From assembly GCA_900617975.1 (NCBI GenBank), contig UZAE01001298.1:1-14056 (forward strand): a stretch of 14,056 nt of DNA, read 5' to 3'. Shown in pieces: positions 1-8,100 of the stretch (its first letter is position 1; every line of letters starts with the position of its first letter). Position numbers and translations under genes: made by a program. The DNA comes from Rodentolepis nana (Eukaryota; Platyhelminthes; Cestoda; Cyclophyllidea; Hymenolepididae). The notes beneath the pieces are model-generated. The model saw nothing but the letters and a program-made list of their open reading frames with translations. It ran no database searches and was not told the DNA's origin.

Positions 1-1
1 A

Positions 2-315
2 AAAATCGAAACCGTTGCTGAGTTTAGACTACGTACCGGATATGATTGTCTCGCAAAACACCTTCACAGATTGGGAGCATACTATGTAACCTACAGGAGG
101 GAATTGAGAAGACCCACCTGATTCGGTGTCCAGCCCTAAAGACAACGACGGAAAGCCAGAGATACTGGGAAACAAGAAGACGGCTAATGAACTGCTATTA
201 ATTAACTGCCATACATGTACCTCCCACCCATGGGGGAAGCTGAAGTCAAAGTTTGAGGGCTAATGATAAATGTCATAAAGCCTGCCATTTGAAATAAATA
301 AATATTTAAAAAATT
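2..315 (+). mobile_element. Decayed 3' end of a non-LTR retrotransposon (reverse transcriptase C-terminus plus A-rich tail)
   Basis: Positions 2-79 read AEFRLRTGYDCLAKHLHRLG after a short leader. This matches the block FRLxTGHDCLxxHLxRxG that follows the reverse transcriptase domain in many invertebrate Jockey/CR1-type elements. Between about 74 and 84 the frame shifts. Frame 1 then continues with LCNLQEGIEKTHLIRCPALK and ESQRYWETRRRLM to a TAA at 199-201. The H-x3-C pair (115-129) and the Cys at 85 are what remains of the family's terminal CCHC zinc knuckle; the second Cys is replaced by Gln. Two overlapping AATAAA motifs (293-302) and an A-rich run to about 315 look like the element's 3' tail. 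The frameshift and the lost Cys mark an inactive copy, and the 5' part lies outside the window. The family match is from memory of conserved motifs; the clade is not resolved. Confidence 0.72.
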
Positions 316-660
316 CCATAAATAGAATTTAGTAAACCTAAAGTTTCGATCAAATTATTTAATTGATTTACGACATATAAAAAAGAATTTGATTTAAGAG
401 TGTTAGTTTAACTTAAATAAAATAAATAATGTATTAAAATCAACTCAAAACCAATCCGAAATTCAAAGTCGTGTTGGCCAACTGTAGCTCTTTTGGTATT
501 TCCGACTAAGTGCCTAACAGTAGTGTAGCGTTTAACTTTTACCCTTTTAGTCATTTTTTGCGTTGTTAGAAATAAAACCATGAAAAGCTGCCTTGGTTCT
601 CGTTTTATCACCCTATATTATTGTTGTTTATTTAATTCTAGTATTTGCTTTTGATATTAG
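316..660. other. AT-rich intergenic stretch with no gene seen
   Basis: No convincing coding frame is present. A 67-codon minus-strand frame (408-611) is basic, low in complexity and lacks recognisable motifs. The last 45 bases become pyrimidine-rich and end in a splice-acceptor-like TATTAG at 655-660. Confidence 0.5.
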
Positions 661-672
661 GCGCGACATGAA

Positions 673-975
673 ATGTCTACCATTAATTGGATACGATGTT
701 CCCAATGTGGGGATCAAGATAGCTGCAATTGTAGTATTGAGGACCATTTTCGAGGCAAATCCAATTTAATCTTCTCTGCTCTTCTTAGAATGCCCTCCTT
801 TGAGAAGAATTTTATTAAACTTGACCAAAATAGATCCAAGTCTCTTAATCCTGTCTCGTCAGTTACAATTGGATCAACATACTTCTTGGAGCGATGGGCT
901 AAATCGATCGAAGAATTATGGGAGATTGACAAGAAGGTCGATGTCAATGCTCTATTTACTCATGATTATTTATAG
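673..975 (+). CDS. Possible small Cys-containing protein, 100 residues, unrecognised
   Basis: A single open frame runs from ATG 673 to TAG 973-975. Near the N-terminus it has a cluster of four cysteines in the pattern C-x2-C-x5-C-x-C (CSQCGDQDSCNC), which could bind a metal. The rest is a mixed-charge helix-like stretch ending LERWAKSIEELWEIDKK. A T-rich tract ending in TATTAG at 660 lies 12 nt before the ATG. It could be a cis-splice acceptor or, in a flatworm, a spliced-leader trans-splice acceptor. A second ATG at 668-670 in another frame would start a roughly 36-codon frame, so the start is uncertain. I do not recognise the family, and a chance ORF remains quite possible. Confidence 0.33.
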   Translation: MSTINWIRCSQCGDQDSCNCSIEDHFRGKSNLIFSALLRMPSFEKNFIKLDQNRSKSLNPVSSVTIGSTYFLERWAKSIEELWEIDKKVDVNALFTHDYL

Positions 976-1367
976 TTAACCCTTGCATTGAACTTCTTTT
1001 ACATAAGAAGCCCTTTTTAATCTTATCAAATTGGAATGTAGCTTTCTTTTTGAAGAATTTGCCTTGGCGCATGCAAATATTACAGCCTTTAGCCTGCGCT
1101 TATTTTGTGGTACTCTTGCATCTTTCGCAGTGGTATTGAGCCTGAGCGGAGTATATTATGTTTGAAACGAATCGCTTCGGATGCAGGCCTTGGCGCTTTC
1201 CCCATGGCCAGTTCTCCTAGTTCGTATTGATGTAGTGGAATTAGGCGTACTGCGTGAGAAACGTTTGTTGTAGTCATGATTGCAGCGAAGATAGTTCGCA
1301 ATCGATTACGTTTACCGTAATTTGAATGGACATTGATAGCAAGATAACTGAAAATTGGTCTCACGCG

Positions 1368-1401
1368 GTCGTACCCTCTAGAATGTTCTAGTGGCTACGA
1401 T
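1368..1401. repeat. Imperfect inverted repeat able to form a hairpin
   Basis: The arms fold around a two-base TG loop at 1384-1385. CTAGAA (1378-1383) pairs with TTCTAG (1386-1391). After a T/T mismatch, CC (1375-1376) pairs with GG (1393-1394). After a C/C mismatch, TCGTA (1369-1373) pairs with TACGA (1396-1400), and G1368 can wobble with T1401. That gives 13 Watson-Crick pairs in 34 bases. It could be a hairpin in an RNA or part of a mobile element; no matching known RNA family came to mind. Confidence 0.6.
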
Positions 1402-1406
1402 CCTAC

Positions 1407-1482
1407 TATGTCGCCAGAAAGTCCGCTAACGCTGAACATGTCTAACTTGAGAAAGCTAATTGCTAACGCGGGTGGCGACATA
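1407..1482. repeat. Ten-base perfect inverted repeat enclosing a direct repeat
   Basis: TATGTCGCCA at 1407-1416 is the exact reverse complement of TGGCGACATA at 1473-1482. The enclosed 56 bases carry two copies of GCTAACGC (1425-1432 and 1462-1469). The structure begins six bases after the hairpin at 1368-1401. Together they could form a two-stem fold if transcribed. Chance is possible for a single 10-bp stem, but the adjacency is notable. Confidence 0.55.
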
Positions 1483-1640
1483 CATCAAGAAAATGCTGCA
1501 GGAATTAGAAGGAAAGCTTGTATTGAGGCTTGAAGAAATCGGACTTTATTCGGAGCATAAAATATTAATACCACTTTGTTCTTTGGGGAGCTGGTACCCT
1601 ACGGAAGCAAATGCACAAGATGATCGTCAATAAACGAATA

Positions 1641-2274
1641 TATTTAGTAAATGAGAGGTATAAAATCAAAAAGTCATGCCGTTCCGTCATGAAATCCTGG
1701 GTTGGAAAAGAGTAGGACCCAGATTTTAATGTTTAATTTCTGTTAAAAACAAATATTTACGCAGTGTATTGAATAGCTCTAAAGCTTGGGTGGGGATAGA
1801 TTTAAAAAATATAATCAATGTCATTTTATTCCACTCTGCGGTCGTATTTTCATATTGATACGACAAATGGCTAGATTCGAACAAAAACAAAAAATTAGAG
1901 TTTAATTAATTCAAGTTAAACGAACCCATTTTTGTGCCCATAGTTAGTCCAATGAGAGATGAGGAACAGATAAGTCATCTTTAGATTTCCATTTAGCCTA
2001 ATGAGGAATGAGAATATTCGAAATAGTTTAAATAAAACAATAAGTGCACGTGAGATGGAAATTTTAATAAAACCGTCAAAGAAAGACATTTTTAATGAAA
2101 TTTTAAATGTTTTTTGGCTGCAAATGTATTTTATAAGATTTATTTGTTTAATCGTATAACAGAATTCCCACCACTTTGAAAATTTTTCAGCGTGTGCACG
2201 TTTTATAACTTTCATTAAATTTATTGACAATCTAAATTCCTTGTTTTCTACCTGTTATTATTGTTTACTTTTGA
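1641..2274. other. AT-rich intergenic region upstream of the Acl4-like gene
   Basis: No gene is seen. A 104-codon minus-strand frame (1916-2230) is dominated by Ile, Phe, Lys and Leu, as expected from AT-rich DNA, and is treated as chance. Promoter elements for the gene at 2275 presumably lie here but none can be named. The 50 bases before the ATG are T-rich (TTATTATTGTTTACTTTTGA) without an AG, so there is no obvious trans-splice acceptor. Confidence 0.5.
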
Positions 2275-3658
2275 ATGCCAAAATCACATAGAAAGTCTAA
2301 GGTCCATAGCGTTGGATCACGGGCTCTTGAACTTGAGCAGTTCTCCCCGAGAGAAGTCTTAAAAAAGGTATCCTTTGTTTAAAATATTTTATTACTCTAG
2401 GCTGATGCTTGCTATGAAAAACTTAACTCGTCTAAAGCCCTGAAGCTTTACGAGATGATTATTGAGAAACTTTTCAAATTACCATCTACAGATGAAAATA
2501 ATTCTGTGATGCTTGATGCACTACAATCCTCTGCTAATATCCTCGTCCAATTTGAGCGGACTGATGAGGCAATATCAGTATGCTTCGATTAAATATGTTA
2601 ATATTTTTTTTAGCATTTCAAAAGAGCAATTGAAATTTGCCCCGACAATGGCTACGAAAAGTACATGTCTCTAGCTCAATTATTGGCAGGCGAGGAGGCT
2701 GTAAATTTATACCGTAGGGGTATTGGAATTATTAACGATTTGCTCAAAGTAAGTACCTTTTGTGTAAAAGTTATTATTTTTAGACTTTTGACTCCAATGA
2801 TTCATCTGGACTTCAAAGTCTCAAGTCTGATCTTTCGTTTGCCCACTGTGCTGTTGCTGAAGTCTATATGGTCGATCTGTGGTAGGTGTCCCAATTTTGT
2901 ACAACTTCTACTTTCTATAACAAGCGATGATTCGAATAATTCCGCGTTAGTGCAACAGGAGGTTGATAAGGCAATCGAGATTTGTGAGCAGAATCCATTA
3001 TCATGGTATATCAAGGCTTCTTGCCTTTTCCTCACTGGCCGCATAGATGTAAATTATTGTAAGATATTGCTGACGTCTTTTTAGGATGCAAAAAGTGCTA
3101 TCGAAAAGTGCTTGTCCCTCTTCTTGCCAGAAATTGAGCGGATATTTGATGAGCAAATTGAAAGAGAAGATACGCCTGTGGAAGTTTTGGAGGGTGACAA
3201 GCTAATCGCTGATATAGAAGAGGTATGAGTTACACTTTCTAAATTCTGTATTTCCAGATCTCTGGGATGCCTCCTGAAAAGCACTTCGAAATGACACTGT
3301 TGCTATGTGAATTGGGAATGTATCAGGTATGTTGACGGATATGCATTTTTAATGCAAATTCACTACCTAGCAAGCTGAGAAGATTCTCACTTTACTGAAT
3401 GAAATTGAGGAGGCAAATCCAGACGTATTGTTTCAACTTGCGCTTGTTGCTAAGCAGTTATATTACGAAACCGAACCTCAAACCGTGCGACTTTATGTGA
3501 ATGCTGCTTTGGAAGCGTGTGCGCAGAATCCCGAAATGGTTTCCGAATTGACTGCTATTTCATCCGATCTCCCTGTTGAATCTGAAGTTGAAGGAGATGA
3601 TGCTGATGATGAAGACTTGGAAGCCGATTCCGATGAAGAGGATATGGAGATAGACTGA
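2275..3658 (+). CDS. Tetratricopeptide-repeat protein of the Acl4 family (assembly chaperone of ribosomal protein uL4/Rpl4)
   Basis: Eight exons join in frame: 2275-2367, 2401-2577, 2614-2748, 2784-2881, 2925-3048, 3085-3222, 3258-3326, 3371-3658 (1122 nt, 373 residues). All seven introns begin GT, end AG and are 33-44 nt long. In yeast, Acl4 binds newly made Rpl4 and escorts it to the nucleus for 60S assembly. Support here: a basic N-terminus (MPKSHRKSK), then helical TPR-like pairs in exons 2-5, with DEAISHFKRAIEICPDNG at about residues 87-104. The motif AVAEVYMVDLC, across the exon 4/5 junction at about residues 158-168, resembles the conserved AELYMTDLC stretch of this family. Another repeat ends IKASCLFLTGRIDDAKSAIE. 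The last 30 or so residues are strongly acidic (GDDADDEDLEADSDEEDMEID), as expected for chaperones of basic ribosomal proteins. The length is close to yeast Acl4. The start is the first in-frame ATG. A weak AATATA polyadenylation-like motif follows near 3740. Confidence 0.9.
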
Positions 3659-3921
3659 TCCTCATTTGCCTTTCTTCTTCTCTGTATAAATTGTATTTCC
3701 TTTCCTCATAATCTTCCACTGTGTGCATACTTATATATTCAATATAATAGTTGGCATGCATCGGGATAAAAATAGGATACTTAAAGAAATTGTCGCCACC
3801 CGAGATTTCAAGCCAGAGGTTGGCTTTTTGTGACCTCCTCTGAGATGTAAACAGATTTGCAAATCAAGATTAATTAATTTTTCAAATACTGGAGTCCATT
3901 TATTGTAATTAAGTGTTTAAG
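3659..3921. other. Intergenic region and presumed 3' UTR of the Acl4-like gene
   Basis: The first 90 bases are T- and C-rich and end with an AATATAATAG stretch near 3740. A variant polyadenylation signal is plausible there, but no canonical AATAAA is present. The remainder shows no coding frame. Confidence 0.4.
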
Positions 3922-4362
3922 ATGGTGGAGGGGAGGCATGGAATTGAAGAGCATTTACCGATTAGTCACAACATCAATTTATGTGGAATGAGTGGAGACT
4001 GCTGGATCGGATCATTATGTTCTATTCCTATGAAAGACCTCACCAGTGAAGCGTGCTCTGTGAACGCAGGATATACTGCCTCTGATAGCGTGCCCTTCAG
4101 TATACCTAGTCACTTGCGCCCTCTATTTCTGCCAATGTCTTTTACTCCCGAAAGGCTTTTCATATTAACACTAATAAATGAACCGAATTGCGGACTCATC
4201 TTTGTTCAATTGCTTGACTATGCATTAAATGATCTGACAGTGACTACGGATGGCATGGTAGGCGATGCAGTGAGAGTACTTAAAGGGCATGAAATCCAGA
4301 CCGTGTCATCCAGTTGTGTCCAAACAAATACACCAAACTCAAAGCTTGCACCTAAGAGTTGA
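3922..4362 (+). CDS. Unrecognised single-exon ORF, 146 residues
   Basis: The frame runs from ATG 3922 to TGA 4360-4362 with balanced codon use, unlike the AT-driven chance frames nearby. It is 146 residues long without internal stops. It has a Cys-containing N-terminal half (NLCGMSGDCWIGSLC), a proline-rich centre (PSHLRPLFLPMSFTPERLF), and then a hydrophobic or helical stretch (LFILTLINEPNCGLIFVQLL) followed by DYALNDLTVTTDGMVGDAVR and VLKGHEIQTVSSS. The hydrophobic part is too interrupted by charged and polar residues to be a confident membrane helix. The gene sits between the convergent Acl4-like and TPR genes, and could be a separate small gene, one exon of a larger gene, or a relic. No family is recognised. 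Confidence 0.45.
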   Translation: MVEGRHGIEEHLPISHNINLCGMSGDCWIGSLCSIPMKDLTSEACSVNAGYTASDSVPFSIPSHLRPLFLPMSFTPERLFILTLINEPNCGLIFVQLLDYALNDLTVTTDGMVGDAVRVLKGHEIQTVSSSCVQTNTPNSKLAPKS

Positions 4363-4883
4363 GCATCATTTTGGGTAGTGATACTAGATTTCTGTACACC
4401 GACGACTGTAGGCGTTGCTGCTCACAGTTCAGTTCACTGAATCGAAATCGTACCAGCACTCACTAAACACTACGGAATATCTGCCAAAATATTCGGAAAA
4501 TTTAACTATAGAAGTAGCTTACACGCAGTTTAAATAATTGTCTTGTCAAATTAGGACATACACAACAGATGTAGCTCTGGCAGAGAAAAGATTAGGAACA
4601 ACCATTAATAACTAAATGCAAATATTCGTCGTCCCCAACACCTCGAAGGAGACAGTGAAGTTGTCACTGAACTAAAGTAAATTATTACTGATCCGAAAAG
4701 CACCGTTTACTACCTAATTCATAGTTTCAATACTATATTCTTTTACACAAGATTGAAAAATCACAAGGACTACAGGCTCCGTTGAAAGGAAAAAAGATAA
4801 ATAGACACAAGTGAGTATATGAATCGTATTATTTCAAAATGCATGGAAATATAAATAGCAAATGAGACCATTATGCAGTTCTT
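4363..4883. other. Intergenic region containing the presumed 3' UTR of the TPR gene
   Basis: No coding frame was found. On the minus strand, downstream of the TPR stop, there are AT-rich variants (AAATAATA near 4832, AATATA near 4737) that could serve for polyadenylation, but no canonical AATAAA was seen close to the stop. Confidence 0.4.
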
Positions 4884-5164
4884 TCAACGATGCCCGCCCC
4901 TTGGCGCTCCTCGAGGGGCTCCGGAGCCGAAGGGACCCGCTCCCCAATTTCCTTTCCGACGCGATGCACCCAGAAGGCCAGAAGCTTGAGTGAATGATCC
5001 ACGGGGAAGCCCTCCTCCTGGTATTGTTGATGAGGGACCACCACTAGAACCTGGAGCACTATGCTTCCGAGAAGGACCAGCAGCAGCTTCCGTTGATGAT
5101 GATTCCGTCCAGACTATTGGACGAATCTTCTGCTTACTCGCTTCTGCACTTCCGGTATTTTCCT
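4884..5164 (-). other. Last TPR exon: conserved PIVW-like motif and Gly/Arg tail
   Basis: After the splice acceptor at 5165 the exon encodes KIRPIVWTESS, then a Ser/Gly/Pro-rich stretch and a basic tail (GAPRGAPRGGHR) before the TGA. A Gly/Arg-rich extreme C-terminus is shared with vertebrate TPR. I also recall an I-V-W motif from invertebrate homologues, less certainly. RG repeats are common arginine-methylation and RNA-binding sites. Confidence 0.7.
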
Positions 5165-8100
5165 CTGAAATTAATAATATGTATTGTTTGGTAGATTGGT
5201 GTGAAATAATTAGGCAAAAATGCTGCATGTGAATTCAAATGAGTGTCGACCAGAATTCTCGTACGAAGAACATGATAGCGAAACGAAAACAGGCAGAAAA
5301 CAGTACCTAGGCAATTCCACTTAAATGAAAAGAAAATATAAAACAAATCTTGTCATGGGAAACGAGATCGTCGAAACAAACATTGGCAAATTAAGCCTAT
5401 CGAAGGAAACTTGAGCATCATTACCAAGCTTGCAATAATTTGTCAGAGGTGAATAAATTTGACAGCACGTTCACCAAATGTCAACACAACGTCAGATTAC
5501 TTAAAGGACACATGCATGAAGTAAAGCTACTAATTTCTACGGTAAGTAACACAAATTTTCAGCCGGATGACAGGATGCCGATAAAAAACTCAAAGCCGTG
5601 GGTATTTTCCTTCCCTTGGATGATAATTGTTGCGATTTGTCGCTCTTCACCATATGCGGACGGATATCGATGGCGGCAGCTTGACAGTTATTCTAACAAA
5701 GCCATTTTCAGTCAGACTATGTTTTGATCTTCAGACATCAACTCCCCATCATAAAATCCTCATTTAGTATTTGAGCCTAAGTCAACCGTAGCCTAGCCAT
5801 ATTAGGGGATGAAAGACGACAGTGACGCAAACTGCAGCTTTGCAAAATAAAGTGCCACAAGGACGAATTAAACATGGAAATCATTAACAGAATACTAGAT
5901 GGGCTCTGCCCCCAAAATATGGGTAATTTTAAACCGATCACATGTAGTAAACATCACAAAAAAACTAAGGTACTGCTTGGTTTTGAGGCAGAGAGGAACG
6001 TGGGTGTCGTGGACGGAGGATCGGCAGCTAAACTGCCGAAGGACGGTGCAGTTGATGAAGTCACAGAGGAACCAAAGAGAGAAACAGTCTTGGTGGTTGG
6101 GGTAGCTTTAAAAATCGAGAAGAGACCTCCACTAGGTGTAGCAGACGACTCCGTCAAAGCTGAGCTGAACAGTCCTCCAGAATTAGGAGCTGGAGAAGTG
6201 AAAATGGAAGAGAATGGACGCGGTGGTGATTGGGATTTCTCGTCTACACTCTTCTGGTTGTCATGTGGAGACTCTTCTGCCAATTCTGCCATCTTTTTTC
6301 CATGTTGTTCATGTCCTCCTTCATCTTCTTCTTCCTCCTCCTCCTCTTCTTCTTCTTCCTCCACAGCTTCACTGTCTTCCTCCTGTCCCCCTTCTTCACC
6401 CTCGTCTACCTCATCTTCGTCACTTCCATTGTTTTCCTCCTCACCTAAAATAAGCCAAAAATAACATTAGTGTTTTAACAAAGGGAAAAACAATCACATT
6501 AAACAGAAAACCTTAATAGCAAAACTGAACGCCGAAAAATACTTTTCAATAATTACCCTAGAATGAGAGTTCTTAATACCCAGTTGAGAGTACATCAAAA
6601 CCGATGCCCTCTGATTCGTAATTATCACAGTATTTGAGCACAATATTCGCTCGGCTATTGAGAAATGTAAAAAATGGGCAAAATTTTTAAGGTCGCTTTT
6701 GCTGATTAGAGTAGAGCTTATAAGTGGAAGGGCATAAGTGGCGAAGCAGTTAACGCATACCTCCGTCAAATTAGAGTACACGAGTTCAATGCGTTCAATA
6801 TATATATTTAAGTATAGTAGAAGTGGAGCCAATAGTGATGCTGGAAATGATTAATACAACGTTTCTATTTTCATAGATGAAATCAATAATTTGCTTTGTT
6901 TTCCCTTTGTTAAAACAGCGAAAAATTGTTAAATTGCTTAATTGATTTAATATGAGTTAAGCAATATTGGACACAGTTCGAACTGAAGTGGAATAATTGT
7001 TCGTTCTGTCATTTTGGATGCGATATCGGATTGTAGATCGAAAAAACACCAAGAGTTAGTGAGTGATAATACGGCACAAACACACACACACACACGCACA
7101 AAGTGAATAGACCATAAAGAGGCAACTGAGAAGAAATAAGAATGTATTGGAAATTGAGATAGAATTTGAGTTTCTCGAGAGGGGTTCAAGGATGCCTATT
7201 TTCTATTCCTAATGGAAGATTCATTAGGGCAACAAATGGGGAACATTATCTATGAAAGAGCTTCCTAGGAAATCATGACGTATAATAAAAAGAAAATGGT
7301 GTAAGAACGTACTGCTACTAACAACAATGACGGGATCGCAGGCTCCACCCTCTCCTTTATATTCATCATCTTCCTGTTCCTCACCCTCAGATGAGTCCTG
7401 CATCTGGTAATCCCCTTCGTCTTCTTCCTCAACATCCACGACCTCTTTTTGTTCATCGTCCTGATCTTCCCCTTTCCCCTCGTTATACTCATCATTCTGC
7501 TCACCTTCTTCCACGATGTATTCCTCGTAATCACTTGACTTTTCCTCTCCCACCTCCGCAGGATCCTCCTCTTCCTCCTAAAAATACATGGACTGTGGTA
7601 ATATATATTAGTTAGAAAGAAGTTCCCACATCTACAATACTCTTGTGCACCAAAGTTTACTAAACACTTTTGATAGCCACTGGCACACAAAATCTAAAAA
7701 TGCCATTTGCGAAGCACTTGTTCACATATGCGACAACTAGAACCCACCAGATTTATTCTACTTATAAGGGGAAAAAATTGGGGCTTAAATGAGAGAAGTG
7801 AGCCAGACTAGGAAACTGTTATCTGTTGATGAACATAATGCTACTAAGAAATAAATTCTGATTTAGAAGAAACAAAATAAGCTATTGCCGGTTGCCCGTT
7901 GTAGCGGGGTAGAATTATTTCTCCCCATTTTAACTCTCGACAAGACGTACTGTGACATTAACTTAGAGTACATTAGGGTTGAAAATGAAGCCGCAAGAAC
8001 ATAATACAGCAGGCATTCAACGTAGGGGAAAGGTATGGCTAACCATGCAACACTAAAGATATATTGAGCAAAAACTATTCAAATCTACACATTTTGAGCT

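Larger units (their letters stand above)
1080..1640. other. GC-richer island with fragmentary open frames on both strands, possibly a degraded mobile element or structured RNA
   Basis: Base composition rises clearly above the AT-rich flanks. On the plus strand one frame is open from 1348 to a TGA at 1531-1533 (61 codons, with an ATG at 1408). A second frame takes over from ATG 1493 to TAA 1631-1633, ending SLGSWYPTEANAQDDRQ. On the minus strand a frame of about 100 codons is open and ends at 1089. Overlapping frames on both strands that switch register suggest an eroded coding element or GC-driven chance ORFs. No motif allowed identification. Confidence 0.35.

Noticed and set aside
1118..1180. 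A CTTTCGCAGTGG stretch loosely reminiscent of U4 or U5 snRNA 5' regions
   Set aside because: The following sequence does not continue as either snRNA, and no Sm site of the expected type follows.
1916..2230. A 104-codon minus-strand frame upstream of the Acl4-like gene
   Set aside because: Composition is dominated by AT-rich codons (Ile, Phe, Lys, Leu), with no motifs and no splice context.
2560..2580. A CTGATGAGG stretch resembling the hammerhead ribozyme core, considered because flatworm genomes carry such ribozymes
   Set aside because: There is no matching GAAAC core or flanking stems, and the bases are coding sequence of the Acl4-like gene (TDEAIS).
5542..5562. A 21-nt GT-AG intron in the nested candidate
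   Set aside because: It is too short for a spliceosomal intron. The acceptor at 5573 gives 32 nt and a better coding continuation.
5874..6464. A 196-codon plus-strand frame opposite a TPR exon
   Set aside because: It is the antisense shadow of the acidic and FG-containing exon. Its serine and proline runs are the complement of Glu and Gly codons.
6494..6832. A 112-codon minus-strand frame inside a TPR intron
   Set aside because: It does not resemble TPR and has AT-driven composition. Flanking exons already join in frame without it.
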